A stretch of 64,000 nt of DNA from Strigamia acuminata (GCA_949358305.1 OX442318.1:1846501-1910500); one strand, 5' to 3'; shown: positions 22,538 through 34,755, numbered from the stretch's first letter. Translations and numbers: made by a program. Notes: generated by a model from the letters alone, not told the origin.

Positions 22538-23963
22538 TGTGACGGTTATAAAACCGTATTTTCCCAGATTTATCGCCAGACGGCGCTATTTGATTAAAAG
22601 CGCGCATTTTCGAATGAATTGCAACAATTATAATTAATTGTTATAATGATGTGAATAAATATAAGATATTTATTAAACCTGATAAAGTATTATTTACTTA
22701 AACAATTGATTCTACCGAATCAATATTATATTTTATATTTACTTGTTGAAGGGGACCAATCGGACCCTTCTTGACCCAATTCCATATTAGGTCCGAACCC
22801 CAGTCTCTATTAGGTCCGGACTAGTGATCCACGAATCCGTCGATCCAGGCACCTGATTGGCTATCGCCAATCTGATTGTTCTCAAGAACTATATAAGCTC
22901 TGGTTTTCTACCAGGCCTCTGGCTTGTTTTCTGTATGTTTGTATGTATTGTTGGTTATCGTTTGATTTCTCTCTTTCTTACCGACACATCAGGCCCCCTC
23001 GACTCTCATCCGACTGGATATTGTCGTTGTAGCGTCATTTCGGGAAGACTAACTCCGGTTACCAAATGGTCCCGTAACGTTAGCCAGCTGCTCTAAGGGG
23101 CAGTAGGATTTCGTACGGTGACATAGTATAATGTTTATATACAGTTGGCCTTGCCAGATGAAAGTGGGCCCCTCAACTAACTGGCCCATGGTCGCGGTAA
23201 GGATGGTTGTTATGGACAATCATGTGCCGCAATCTCTCAGGTCCCAGTCTTTCTATGGCTGGCCCTTCCGTACGTTAAAGGTCGGTGAAGGGCTAATATA
23301 ATGTAGTTGCTCCGGGTTGGTAGCCCGTGAACGGTATACAAAATACCGTGCTAAACAAACTACTTGGATACTGGTAAATCCACTAAATGGTATATCCATT
23401 AATTAATTACCCGGCGCCTGATCAAGAGATCTCGACGTCGTAAGGCATGCTGGCGGATGGAGGTGTCAAAACCTCCCGCGATGGTCCCCTCGACTATCGT
23501 GACTGTCCCCGCCCATAAAAATAATATCTAACTTTTATTTGTTGCATTTTTATAGTTCTAGTTATATTCGAAGTCTGAATCATTCGATTGAATGATCAGC
23601 AAATTTAGATCTCGGCGAATGCGAAGGATTCTTCGCATTCAAAGTCGTTTGTGCTGCGGAGCCGAATACGTCTCCGTAGCGTTATTTGTGACGATGCCGC
23701 AAAGTCAGCCGTACCCTTCGAGCATCGCCCGGATCCTCAACCAGTGTAGCCGCCCGTTTACACGTAACCAGAACCCCGAACCATTTGTATTCGTAGAAAC
23801 AAGCAGGTAAAATCGTAAGTACGTATTATTTGGTCATTTATTCATTTAGCGCACATTTCGTAGCTTATCTCGGTTAGGTTGTTGTTAGTCTTAACAACGT
23901 CTTGTTCCGACCGATTTATCTTGTTAAATGGCTAATAAATCAGCCAAAAGTAGAATCGTCACA
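22538..23963 (+). repeat. Left LTR (1426 bp)
   Basis: Begins TGTGACGGTT and ends ATCGTCACA; identical in length to the right LTR. A TATATAA at 22890-22896 is a likely promoter. Orientation is taken from the TATA box, the internal ORFs and the purine tract. Confidence 0.9.
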
Positions 23964-23965
23964 AG

Positions 23966-23983
23966 TGGAGGTTCTACCGAGAT
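23966..23983 (+). other. Candidate primer-binding site
   Basis: Two bases after the left LTR the sequence reads TGGAGGTTCTACCGAG. TGG complements a tRNA CCA end and the rest could pair with an acceptor/T-arm, but I cannot name the tRNA. A near copy of the segment (GTCACAAGCGGTTCTACCGA) recurs near 24150. Confidence 0.35.
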
Positions 23984-26547
23984 AAGGCTGCAAAAAATTC
24001 AATTGAATTTTGAGTGTGTGTGTTTATGAGAATTCGGAAATGTGCTTACGGTGTTAAAATTTCAAATGAAATTTTTTACTGATAGAATCAGTGTTTTTGT
24101 TTAATGTTTTTTTTCTTGTGATAGCAATCATAGGAATCTCGTCAGGACCGTCACAAGCGGTTCTACCGAAGATAGATTACAATTCCTTTATTCGAATGAA
24201 TCTGGAAAATTGTGCGTGTGAAAAGTGGAGTCGAATAATTTAGTCTTATGACAAAATTTCTTGTAAAATAAGTTTCGAACGAAATTTATATCTTTACGAA
24301 ATGTATTGAATGTTGTTTTGTGATTAAAATCACAAGAACAACGATTGTATTCACTTTAATTTTGTTTTTCTGAAGAAAAATTAAATATTCGTGTAAAATG
24401 ATAATTTTACCGCGTGGTCAGGCCTAAAAACCTACCACGAGAATTTGTAAATCTTGCCCGAACTTGTCGCTGTTACGTCCGCCCGTGTAACGTCGTTTTG
24501 CCGTCGTCAATCCGAGAAACCACGTGGTTGGGCCTAGCACGGAAAGTTCAAACATTTTTTCCGAAGGGAATTCAGATATGAATTCTATTTTATCGGTTGT
24601 TTTAATTAAACAACCAAAACGTTAAATTATGCTTGAGATTTCAAGTAAAATGTTTTAAAATTCAAAGTCTAATTTTATTTAAATAAATAAAACGAAGGAA
24701 AAGTTGATTGCGTGGAATAAAAGATATTTTATTTCAATAAGCTGTTTTATTTACATACCTGATTTACATTTTTGCAAATGCAAATGTATTAATCAATTTT
24801 ACGGTTTTAAGTTGTTAAAATCTGGATCCACAAGCTGAATATTCGTTCGAATTTGGCTAAGACATTTTTCACTGCTGTGTTGCGTAGCAACCAGAAGCAC
24901 GGTGTTCCGTCGGGAAGCCACCGAGAACCAAACGTTTCAGTGCGCTTTCATCAGTTTTACCGGAGGCTTATAATTAATCTTCCCGTGGAAATAAATTTTA
25001 ATCGAAATTTATTTCTCTCTGAATGTGTTCTTGTGATAAAAATCACAAGCGAAGGTATTTTTCTTTCATTTCTATTTGTAATTTTCCGTTGAAAATGCGA
25101 ATTCGCCGTAAAAATGACTATTTTACCACGTGGCAAGGCCTAAAAATCTCACCACGGAATGTTTGAATCCTAAATCCAAACTTATCGTTGTTTTGCCCGT
25201 TCCGTGAACGTCTAATCGTCGCCGTTACGATCAAACGCATGGTCAGGCTTAAAAACGAGAAAGTTTAATTTTCCAAAAGAATTCGAGTTCGAATTTAAAA
25301 TAAGTTTCGTACGAAGTTTATTTATTTCTAAAGTATCCAATTTTGTTCTTGTGATTGAAATCCTAAGAACGATGAGTGTATTCACTTCTAAATGTATTTT
25401 CGGTAGAAAATTTGAACGATGGTATAAAATAATTATTGTACCATGTGGTAAGGCCTAAAAATCTTATCACGGGAATTGGAGAATCCAATCCGTAATCGAC
25501 GTTGTTTTGTCCGTCTGGACAACGATGATTTGCCGTCGTAGTTACAATAAAACACGCGGTCAGGCTTAAATGAAGATTTAACCCCGAAGGAATTCGAAGT
25601 CTAATTCTAAGTTTATCGGTTGTTTTTAAATAAAATAACTAAACCACTAAATTCCGTTTGGGATTTCAAACCTAATTTTTTTTTGAAAAAATAAAAAAAA
25701 CAAGACAAGTTGGTAAAGTTGAAAGAATAGGTTTATTCGTGTTAAAAGTTTATTTACAAAATAGACGCATACCTGATTATCTTTACATTTGTATTGTACA
25801 ATCAAATCCTGATTTTAAAATGTTGAAATCCGATTTTAAAAGAATGGAGAATTGTTCGAATGTTTGATTCCGGTGAAGCCATTTCGCAGTTGTGTTGCCT
25901 AGCAACCAGAAAGCACGGTGTTTTACCGGGAAGCCGCCAAGTTCCCAGGCGTGCTTTCCTAAATTGTTGCCTAACAATTCAATCATCGTGAATTCGGTTT
26001 ATTTGAATAAATAAATCTGGATTTAACCCAAGAAAGTAAATAAATATGTTTTTAATAAAACTTTATTTATTTCGGTTTATTAAAATAGATCGAATGATAC
26101 GATTAAATGGAAAAAGTTTCAGTTGAAATTTATCCAATATTTAATCATGCTTGCATTATTCTTATGATGTTAATTACAAGGAAGAACGATGCATTCGTTT
26201 TTAAATTCTAATTTTCTAAAGGAAAATAGTAAAATTGCGAATTGCAAAATCGAACGGTTTTGGTGCAGCAAAGGAATAAAACTTTATTCTTCATTCTCTA
26301 AATAAAGGATGGAATTTCCAGGATATTTACAAAGTAAATAAGGAATTTTTCATTACAACTATTTTTTCATTTGAAAAAATGGATTTTACGGTGAAACGTG
26401 GTAAGGTGTGGAAATCTTACCACCGGGGGATGAAGATTAAGCTGACTTGGATACGTTCGTGTCCGCCCCCGATTCTTCGATGCACTATAGTTTCGACTTG
26501 GCGACCTTCGAAAAAATTCGATTGCAACGTCAAAAAACGATCGGTTA

Positions 26548-26560
26548 GGTATAAATACCT
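26548..26560 (+). promoter_or_regulatory. Palindromic TATA box, cassette 1
   Basis: AGGTATAAATACCT about 95 bases before a small acidic ORF (26646-26852). The same palindromic form (GGATATAAATATCC) precedes the second ORF. Confidence 0.4.
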
Positions 26561-26645
26561 AATCTATCTAATTCTTGTTTGAGAGTTTGAATAAACTAGA
26601 AAGCATATAATTATTTATGCCTAATAATGTCAGAATATTTAAATA

Positions 26646-26852
26646 ATGTTCGAATCCAGTTTTTCAGAAGATTCTAAAGAATATTCTGAAGAAACGGAGG
26701 GGGAGGAGATACAAGAAACCTTGTATAATACAGTAAAAATCGCGAAATATGATTATTTTCAAAAATCGATGGAATTACGATCGAAATTCCCATCAAAATC
26801 GTTTATAAATAAAATATTTATAAGATATAGTTTAAACTTAGTTAAAACTTAG
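26646..26852 (+). CDS. Small acidic ORF in LTR element
   Basis: 68 residues, Glu/Ser-rich at the start (FSEDSKEYSEETEGEEIQET) and basic at the end. Not recognised. It follows a TATA-like palindrome and an AATAAA at about 26590. May be a remnant of a longer protein. Confidence 0.25.
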   Translation: MFESSFSEDSKEYSEETEGEEIQETLYNTVKIAKYDYFQKSMELRSKFPSKSFINKIFIRYSLNLVKT

Positions 26853-27365
26853 TTAAAACTGAAATTTATTATTTGATAAATTCAAATAAAGAACGGAATA
26901 CAGTTCGAATGTAGCAAAGACTTTTGCTATTAAGATTACTTAGCAACGGTGTTTTACGGGAAAGCTGCCCGAATCAAACGATTCAAGCGTGCTTTTTGTA
27001 GATTGTTGTTAAACAATTTAAACCTTCGCGAAATTCGTTTTTAACATGGGTTTATGGATAATTTCCATGAAATAATTGTTAGAAGTTTTGGTCAAAACTT
27101 TATTTTGGATTTATAGGTATAAATTCAGATGAAAACTTTTTCCCCAGTGATTAAAATCACCAATAAAAAATCACAGGTTTTAAGAAAACATGCGATAATT
27201 TTGGAAATTTAAAAAATATCCATTTTGATTTTGTGAATACGTCATAATTCTGAGAATTTGACCAGAATGCATTTCCACCAAAATGGTGGAATCAACCAAT
27301 CACAGATGTGGTTACTAATCCGTATGATTAACGTTTGACTTCGGACCAATCAGAGAAGGTTTGTA

Positions 27366-27379
27366 GGATATAAATATCC
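27366..27379 (+). promoter_or_regulatory. Palindromic TATA box, cassette 2
   Basis: GGATATAAATATCC about 100 bases before the ATG of the 238-residue ORF. Confidence 0.45.
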
Positions 27380-27479
27380 CGATCCGAACCAGTGGAATCA
27401 TTGCTTCGTTTGCAAACCCCCTGAGCGTCTACAAGTTATCCGTTAGTATTTTTTAATCCGTCTTTGTATAATTTTTACG

Positions 27480-28196
27480 ATGGCTAGCAACCAACATCCG
27501 ATGAATACGCATAGTAAAAGAGAAAATCTTCAGTTACCTGGTAGATTTACTATACGAGACCTTCCTTTAATTCACGAAGAAGTTGAAAACATTGATAATG
27601 TTTTGGTAGAAAATAATGTGGTACACGAAGTTTCGAATGAAACTACGGAACCTTTAGTTAAAGGGGATCCCAACTTGGATCAAAATAATCCAACGGACGG
27701 ATCTCATCTAGGTCCAGCAAGACTACAAGTTTGTCAAAATTTCGGTTTGGATCCAAACCAATTTATAACAGTAGACGAAATGTTGGCGTTTGCCAGCAAT
27801 AATACCGTAGTCAGTGTGAATGATTCGAATCCGAATCATAATATTCCGATCGGAATTCAACCTGATCTAGCCGGATCACAGATGTCTGATCCCATTTATC
27901 GGTTTCAACGTCGAGTTGTTCGTGGTGATTTAAGAACTTTTAAAACACCAACCAATTTTATTCGAACAAGGTTTCAAAAGAGACTCAATACAGAATCAGC
28001 AACTAGCAATCCATTTGCTAAACGTTCAAAACCCAATTGGGTAACAGCGGAAGTGTTGAATTCAACACTTGACGCTAAATTTAGTAATTTTGAGAACAAA
28101 TTACAAAACTGTCTCACGAGTTTCTTAGCTGAAATTCTTAAGAAAATGGATAAACCTGAAACAAACGTTTCTAATGTGTCCGAATCAAAAAGCTAG
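27480..28196 (+). CDS. Unknown 238-residue protein of LTR element
   Basis: Open from ATG 27480 to the stop at 28194-28196. No zinc knuckle, protease or polymerase motif. The N-terminal half is acidic and Asn-rich. A middle segment reads FGLDPNQFITVDEMLAFA. A basic stretch (RRVVRGDLRTFKTP, KRLNTES, FAKRSKPNW) could bind nucleic acid or act as a nuclear signal. The C-terminus (DAKFSNFENKLQNCLTSFLA) looks like a short amphipathic or coiled-coil helix. This layout resembles Gag-like or phosphoprotein-like accessory proteins, but I recognise no family. A TATA box lies about 100 bases upstream. A purine-rich tract (CCGGGGGAT) directly follows the stop. Confidence 0.55.
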   Translation: MASNQHPMNTHSKRENLQLPGRFTIRDLPLIHEEVENIDNVLVENNVVHEVSNETTEPLVKGDPNLDQNNPTDGSHLGPARLQVCQNFGLDPNQFITVDEMLAFASNNTVVSVNDSNPNHNIPIGIQPDLAGSQMSDPIYRFQRRVVRGDLRTFKTPTNFIRTRFQKRLNTESATSNPFAKRSKPNWVTAEVLNSTLDAKFSNFENKLQNCLTSFLAEILKKMDKPETNVSNVSESKS

Positions 28197-29024
28197 ATCC
28201 GGGGGATAAAATGTTATCCATCCCCAGAAATAGCACAGACTATATTGGAATACCAAAGTCAAGAAAAGAGTTTTAAATAAACCTCGATCACCGGAACTTT
28301 AAATAAAGCTTCGGTTGCTAAAAAGTTAAACTTATTCAATAGAATAAAAAGTTTTTAATAAAAACTTGTGTGGTATTTGGATAAATACCTTAAGCGGTGT
28401 AGTGATTAATAAATCACACCACCGGGGGATAGTATAAATGAAATACAAAATTCTAGAATTCTAGAAATCATGACAAATAAAAGAATTTTATTTCGGAACA
28501 AATAAATTTTACGCTTGTAGAATAAATTGGTATTGTTTTCTAGAAGAAAATAAAAATACGAGTTAGGCAATAGACAATAGTCTAGTTATTTGTGTAAGAG
28601 GTCCCCAGATAAAGTAAAATTCAAGTCTCGGTCGAGGCTTGGGATATTAAGCAGTGAAAGAATTATGTTTTGATTTTTATTAAGTCAAAATTGCAGAGTT
28701 GTTACAGATCTTAGAATAAATATGATTATATTTAAATTAGATCGGTAGAGTAAGATTTCAATTGAAATCGAGTGGTTGACGAACATGAATGACCTGTTCT
28801 GAAGAATTCATTCTGTTGCTTAGCAACCAGGAGAAGTGTCGTACAGGAAAACCAATTAGTCAATTGTGTTATGAGTTTCTGAAAGAAATTAGTGTGATTA
28901 ATTTTGAATAAAATTAATAGAGCACGTATTGAATTGGTTAATTCAATAAACTCTCGGTGAACATCTTAAGTTAAAAAAGTAACTTTCCAATGACAAATAT
29001 AGAGTTGGTTAACTCTATGTTTGC

Positions 29025-29036
29025 CACCGGGGGATG
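29025..29036 (+). other. Polypurine tract before right LTR
   Basis: CACCGGGGGATG abuts the right LTR at 29037, the expected place for second-strand priming. Related tracts occur three more times inside the element. Confidence 0.6.
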
Positions 29037-30462
29037 TGTGACGGTTATAAAACCGTATTTTCCCAGATTTATCGCCAGACGGCGCTATTTGATTAAAAGC
29101 GCGCATTTTCGAATGAATTGCAACAATTATAATTAATTGTTATAATGATGTGAATAAATATAAGATATTTATTAAACCTGATAAAGTATTATTTACTTAA
29201 ACAATTGATTCTACCGAATCAATATTATATTTTATATTTACTTGTTGAAGGGGACCAATCGGACCCTTCTTGACCCAATTCCATATTAGGTCCGAACCCC
29301 AGTCTCTATTAGGTCCGGACTAGTGATCCACGAATCCGTCGATCCAGGCACCTGATTGGCTATCGCCAATCTGATTGTTCTCAAGAACTATATAAGCTCT
29401 GGTTTTCTACCAGGCCTCTGGCTTGTTTTCTGTATGTTTGTATGTATTGTTGGTTATCGTTTGATTTCTCTCTTTCTTACCGACACATCAGGCCCCCTCG
29501 ACTCTCATCCGACTGGATATTGTCGTTGTAGCGTCATTTCGGGAAGACTAACTCCGGTTACCAAATGGTCCCGTAACGTTAGCCAGCTGCTCTAAGGGGC
29601 AGTAGGATTTCGTACGGTGACATAGTATAATGTTTATATACAGTTGGCCTTGCCAGATGAAAGTGGGCCCCTCAACTAACTGGCCCATGGTCGCGGTAAG
29701 GATGGTTGTTATGGACAATCATGTGCCGCAATCTCTCAGGTCCCAGTCTTTCTATGGCTGGCCCTTCCGTACGTTAAAGGTCGGTGAAGGGCTAATATAA
29801 TGTAGTTGCTCCGGGTTGGTAGCCCGTGAACGGTATACAAAATACCGTGCTAAACAAACTACTTGGATACTGGTAAATCCACTAAATGGTATATCCATTA
29901 ATTAATTACCCGGCGCCTGATCAAGAGATCTCGACGTCGTAAGGCATGCTGGCGGATGGAGGTGTCAAAACCTCCCGCGATGGTCCCCTCGACTATCGTG
30001 ACTGTCCCCGCCCATAAAAATAATATCTAACTTTTATTTGTTGCATTTTTATAGTTCTAGTTATATTCGAAGTCTGAATCATTCGATTGAATGATCAGCA
30101 AATTTAGATCTCGGCGAATGCGAAGGATTCTTCGCATTCAAAGTCGTTCGTGCTGCGGAGCCGAATACGTCTCCGTAGCGTTATTTGTGACGATGCCGCA
30201 AAGTCAGCCGTACCCTTCGAGCATCGCCCGGATCCTCAACCAGTGTAGCCGCCCGTTTACACGTAACCAGAACCCCGAACCATTTGTATTCGTAGAAACA
30301 AGCAGGTAAAATCGTAAGTACGTATTATTTGGTCATTTATTCATTTAGCGCACATTTCGTAGCTTATCTCGGTTAGGTTGTTGTTAGTCTTAACAACGTC
30401 TTGTTCCGACCGATTTATCTTGTTAAATGGCTAATAAATCAGCCAAAAGTAGAATCGTCACA
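29037..30462 (+). repeat. Right LTR (1426 bp)
   Basis: Same length as the left LTR with one visible substitution. TATATAA at 29389-29395. Followed by the GGTT duplication and then the rest of exon 6 of channel copy 2. Confidence 0.9.
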
Positions 30463-31040
30463 GGTTTCTTGCCTCATAGAATGGATATCTAAAAATAAGT
30501 TGATTGAGTACTAATTGAATGCAGAAAGCTAAGAGCAAAATGTACTTGCAACTAATTCTTTTCAGGAGACAAAGACGCAAGCAGTCGTGTAAATTGTTGT
30601 CGCAAGGATTTTTCTTTGTGTTAATGAAGTAATACTGAAATGCATGTTTAGATTTTGGCTACAGGTTTACAAGTTGTAGCTGGATTTACGTAAAGAATTC
30701 TCAACAAACACACTAATTTGTGTAATTTAGGTGTAGCAAGAAATCAATGGGTTCTTGTGCAATTTGCATGGGTTTTGTACTGTTTACTCTCGTAATTGCA
30801 TCAAAATTACACTTTATTTTTTTTATTTTTTTGAAGTTAAACTTCTTTAGGCACGGTAGTGAATTTGGATGAGATGTCACACGAAATCTGTCTCGAGGTG
30901 TTCACGAGATGTATCACAAGATATGTCACCCTTGGATCCGTCAGTGGTTCATGTGATTTAGTCGAAATCATATCGACTACAAAACTTACGAAATTATGAT
31001 TTTCAGTGAAGAAGTTTAACTTGTACCGTGTGGTCTAAAG

Positions 31041-31770
31041 CAGTAGGCGCATTCGAAAAGTAATTTGCACTAAACGACCAGTGCAACTGGTAGTGTAAAT
31101 GTCAAGTTAAACGACCCACTTTTCGAATGTAAAAATAAATTTCTGTGTAAATTTCAGTAGTGTAAATTCAAGTGTAAATAAATCAGCCCAAATATTAACC
31201 ATAGTCAAAATTGTTTACTCTTAAAAAACAGGCTCGTTTAATTTCAACTTGTGAAATTATAAAAACTTGGTTATAATTATAAATGTAAGTTTTTTTTATT
31301 ATTATTTACACCGTATTTAAGAACGGGGAATCGGCCGAACGTTGGCCGCATTCGATTGCAAAAATGCGACCGAACATCGGCTGCATTCGATCGCACAAAT
31401 GTGGCCCAACACCGGCCGCATTCGATCGCACAAATGCGGCTGAACATCGGCTGCATTCGATTGCACAAATGAGGCCGAACAATGGCCACATTCGATCCCA
31501 CAAATGTGTCTAATAACTGCTACAAAATTGTTCTTACCCTCGAAATCGTTGGAACCGATCTAACGAAAATCCAAGATGGCTGCCAGCAAGACCCGATTTG
31601 AAGGAGAAAACTCGTTGCACGGAGATTTTAAACGTAAACGTGGCGTACAGGCCGTTTCCGTTTAACCAGTTTACACGACATTTACACGAATTAATTCGTG
31701 TAAATGTCGTCGATAAACGAGTGTAAACACATTTACACTCGTTTTATTGACTTTTCGAATGCGCCTAGTG
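31041..31770. mobile_element. TIR element in intron 4 of copy 2
   Basis: Ends CAGTAGGCGCATTCGAAAAG and the complement of CACTAGGCGCATTCGAAAAG. The CACTA-type end is suggestive of EnSpm/CACTA, but no target duplication or transposase is seen. Inside lies a 35-bp minisatellite (31325-31510). Confidence 0.6.
31325..31510. repeat. 35-bp minisatellite, five units
   Basis: GCATTCGATCGCACAAATG recurs at about 31348, 31383, 31418, 31453 and 31488 with a few differences per unit. A 35-base period breaks any reading frame, so it is not coding. Confidence 0.85.
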
Positions 31771-31794
31771 TTTCCCAAACTGTGAGGTGCGAGC

Positions 31795-32070
31795 TGATTT
31801 TTGGTGGGGCGCAATAGCCTCCGTGAGCGGCTACATGGGTCGTACGGGTAAGTACGGCAGAGTGTTAGTCCGATGTGACCGACCACGTCACCCATGGGGC
31901 TCACGCCCTGTGTGTGATGGGTCGGTTACCGGTCTAGCGTGCCTAACCGCAGAGTGAGATAGGTGACCCAACCCCTAGACGACGATTAAAGGCCAAAACC
32001 CAACAATTTGAGACTCTGTCTCTCCCGTGTAGTAAATCCTCATACTGCGCGGATAAGACCATATCCAGTC
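31795..32070 (+). repeat. Dispersed ~300-bp repeat, copy ii
   Basis: Contains GCCTCCGTGAGCGGCTAC, GTGTGTGATGGGTCGGTTACC and CCCTAGACGACGATTAAAGG, and ends ATATCCAGTCACA. Best matched by copy v (55755-56105) in inverted orientation. Confidence 0.6.
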
Positions 32071-32421
32071 ACAATAAAATAGCAAAAAATTAGCGGTTTT
32101 TTTAGCTAACTTGTGCTAGTTAGTGATAGCGACAATTAGCATAATATCAATTTTTGGAATAAAAGCGAAATTTAATAATAATTTAATTTAATTTAATTTA
32201 ATTTAATAATTTTAATATAAACCTTGGTTTTCATACTTTTTGCAAATCAGTATTAGCAATATATTTTCTTGGCATAATCTTGCCCTTAGTATCTTGCACC
32301 TCAGTTTGAAGTATTTCCATATAATATCCTTTTGCAAAAGGTGTGTAATAATTGATCGGTGATGGATCAACAAGACTCTGAAAAAGCAAAGAACAAACAC
32401 AACAGTTTCTGCTTGACTATA

Positions 32422-32780
32422 CTTTGGCTCATCGGTCCTATTGGCCGAGCCATTCCACTGGTGTACAAGTAGGTATACATTACAATCGATTGCCTAGGTA
32501 ACTGACAAAATTCAAAATTGCGTGCTTTCCAGGCAAAGCAATCAATAAACTAAACAGACATGTTGTATTAAACTAAAAACAGCATAAAACTGTATTTTAT
32601 AAATTGGAAAACCATTTTAGTATAAAATATGATTAAAATGATATTATTTTAATTATTATAGTAATCACAAAATTGAAAAAAAAACAAAATTACTTTTCCT
32701 GGTGGTAGTATAAAGGCAACAGTTAGGAGTAAACAGGCTCGGCCAAAAGGAACTGGTCCCCCTCTTACGATGAGCCAAAG
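32422..32780. mobile_element. MITE in intron 3 of copy 2
   Basis: Inverted ends CTTTGGCTCATCG with TATA on both sides. About 359 bp, no coding. Absent from the matching intron of copy 1. Confidence 0.6.
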
Positions 32781-33837
32781 TATAGAAAACAATTCTAATC
32801 TTAAATAATAACTTATGGGGATTGCTGGAGTTGAAATTTGAAACCATTGCCATTGCCAATTAAATGTGGAGATGAAGTGGAATTTGAAAAGCTAAGACAT
32901 CTCTAGGATTTTATACAAATTAATAAACTTACAAAGTAAGTCCTGCATGTTTTTGAAAACTTTAGTTTGATTGCCATCTTGTAATTCAAATTTCCAAATG
33001 GAAGCTGCCACTCTGAAGAAAAATGAATCAATTTGAAAGTGGATGCAATTTTGCTTTCTCCGTGTATTGGCTTACCACTTGAAACTTGAGTAGTGGGCTG
33101 CAACATGGAATCGTAATTTTCGACAGTCAGATTAATGCGTGATTTACCCTGCAAACATAATTATGTTTATTGGTAAAACGATAATAGATTGAGATTTACC
33201 ATTGTAAAGTGCGCATCGGTTACAAAACTAGAAATACTCAAGTATTTTAATACATCTGTAAACGTGTATCGTTTGTCTTCTACAAGTAGTAATTCAACTA
33301 TACTGTGACAGTACTTTTTACGATAGTTCACGAAATTCTCATACTCTATTGTTGTTTGTGGGAAAATATATAGATATGGATAAGAACCATGAGTTGTTTC
33401 AATTAAGTGTGCATCAACTGCTGTTGGTTCTTCCATGTAATGCAATATTCGATCTGCAGTTTGGTAAGCACACACTGCCAAATTGACTACGAGTAATGTG
33501 TAAAACAAAAGAGAAATCATTTGTTTCTTTTTCGAAATGTTTTCCATGGATTTGAGGAATGCTGGGATCCCCGAATGCTCTGACATGACATTACCAACGA
33601 GATTTCGTATTTTTCTTTGTCGACGTTGTTGGATTCGTTCAAATGGTGGAATCAGTTTGTGTTCACGCATTGTGCATATTTTTCCCGCCAATATTGTGTA
33701 AAATTAGAGCTGGAAACCAAAATTCACAATAAATTAACAACATGGTACACAGAGCAAAAAAAATTGCACGACAAGTTATTTAAAACACTAACCATCTATA
33801 TACTAAAACAGAAGCAGTTAGTCGCTAGACATACAGG

Positions 33838-34620
33838 GTGGGTGGGTGGAGAAATGCGAAAATGACATTTCTGACATTTTCTTATGTGTACTTTGTTAGT
33901 ATTTTGTGTCACCTGACCCATTGCATCGATAAATCCCGACTGAGGGTCTCCCACCGCCAGGGGGAGTTGGATGTATTATCACTGACCAATCACGTGACTT
34001 CCGGTCACTTCTGGCTGAGGCAATTTTGCGTGCGTGGTCGGTGTTCGTGTGTTGATGCGAATAAACCGACTTTATCATGAACATTTAATGACATCGTCTT
34101 CCCAAATTATTCTACATACTTAGCGTAACCATTAAAAAATTGAGATTGAGTGCAAGGTCTTGTGTTGGTTTCAGTTATCTTTAAGCGCTGGCATTGGCGT
34201 GATTAATAAAATAGTGCCATGGGTATCATGTAGTTGAGGTCAAGTATACGAGAAGAAGTAATCTTTCAAAGAGAAAAAAGTTGCTGCTAAAGGTGGTGAT
34301 GAAGACTTGATTATAACTAATCTCCAGTTAAATGTCAGAAAAATAACTATTAAAACGTTTTGAAAAACGTTCGCCAGACGAAATAATGATGTTTAATGAC
34401 TATGTTGTGCACGTTTCTTCCCCAAACATGTTGAAAATTTCTATTGACATTTTTTGTGTCAGCATATTCTATGATGCAAAATGCCATTTTTGTTTTTGTG
34501 AATTTTGTGAATTTCAGATAAATTTATTAAATTTTGTTAAGAAATTATGAGAAAAGAATGGGGTTACTTTAGAATTGGGCCTACTTCAGAATGGTCCCAA
34601 AATTGGATACTTACCAAATA
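33838..34620. other. Insert upstream of copy 2 with a recurring ORF block
   Basis: Copy 1 has about 300 bases between the coding start and its upstream UTR exon; copy 2 has about 1.1 kb. The extra DNA includes, at 34370-34550, a plus-strand frame matching 63544-63804 (EIMMFNDYVVHVSSPN, then KCHFCFCEF) with the same stop position. No family recognised. Confidence 0.4.
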
Positions 34621-34755
34621 AAGCCTCCTGAGGCTTTTTTTTATAAAACGTAACAATTTTGGAAAAAATTCTTTTAAAATTAGTAGAACTAGGTAAAAAT
34701 GTTGGGATAAAAAAGGCATTCTTTGATAATTGAGAATAAAATTCAACACACTTAC

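Larger units (their letters stand above)
24400..28870. repeat. Degenerate internal repeats of the LTR element
   Basis: Several words recur in the same order. TAGCAACCAG..AGCACGGTGTT appears near 24890, 25910, 26940 and 28815. CTTGTGAT..AAATCACAAG inverted words appear near 24317, 25030, 25346 and 27145. GG..AGGCCTAAAAATC..ACCACG appears near 24415, 25130, 25445 and 26400. CACCGGGGGAT-like purine tracts appear near 26422, 28197, 28421 and 29027. The interior therefore grew by duplication of a unit that includes a polypurine-like tract. Confidence 0.65.
22538..30462 (+). mobile_element. Young LTR retrotransposon without gag-pol
   Basis: Two 1426-bp direct repeats starting TGTGACG and ending CGTCACA, with GGTT on both sides (22534-22537 and 30463-30466). 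I see a single base difference between the LTRs (CGTTTGTGC against CGTTCGTGC), so insertion is recent. The 5.1-kb interior has no gag, protease, reverse transcriptase or integrase. It carries degenerate 0.5-1 kb repeats, two TATA-box/ORF cassettes and a purine tract before the right LTR. It is probably mobilised in trans by a related full element. It disrupts exon 6 of channel copy 2. Confidence 0.85.
18881..33670 (-). pseudogene. Two-unit DEG/ENaC gene, copy 2, split by two transposons
   Basis: Same 11-exon fused channel as copy 1. Exons: 33200-33670, 33076-33148, 32933-33012, 32237-32377, 30546-30634, exon 6 in two pieces (30463-30488 and 21764-22537), exon 7 in two pieces (20833-20912 and 20190-20194), 20027-20130, 19464-19559, 19286-19398, 18881-19226. 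An LTR retrotransposon (22538-30462) sits in exon 6 with a GGTT duplication, and a TTAA element (20199-20832) sits in exon 7. Apart from these two insertions I see no frame shift or stop, so both are likely young and the gene was intact before them. Unit 1 has DVGGNIGLYFGMS; unit 2 has LTGLS, the normal GxS. N-terminus and TM1 as in other copies (start 33670). As it stands it cannot make the full protein unless the insertions are absent on some alleles. Confidence 0.8.

Noticed and set aside
22857-23810. Small ORFs inside the LTRs (also at 29356-30309)
   Set aside because: They occur identically in both LTRs, have no family match and overlap promoter and poly(A) regions; likely chance frames.
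31277-31503. Two overlapping frames with CNRM/RSNA-like peptide repeats
   Set aside because: A 35-base minisatellite; the period is not divisible by three, so peptides are artefacts.
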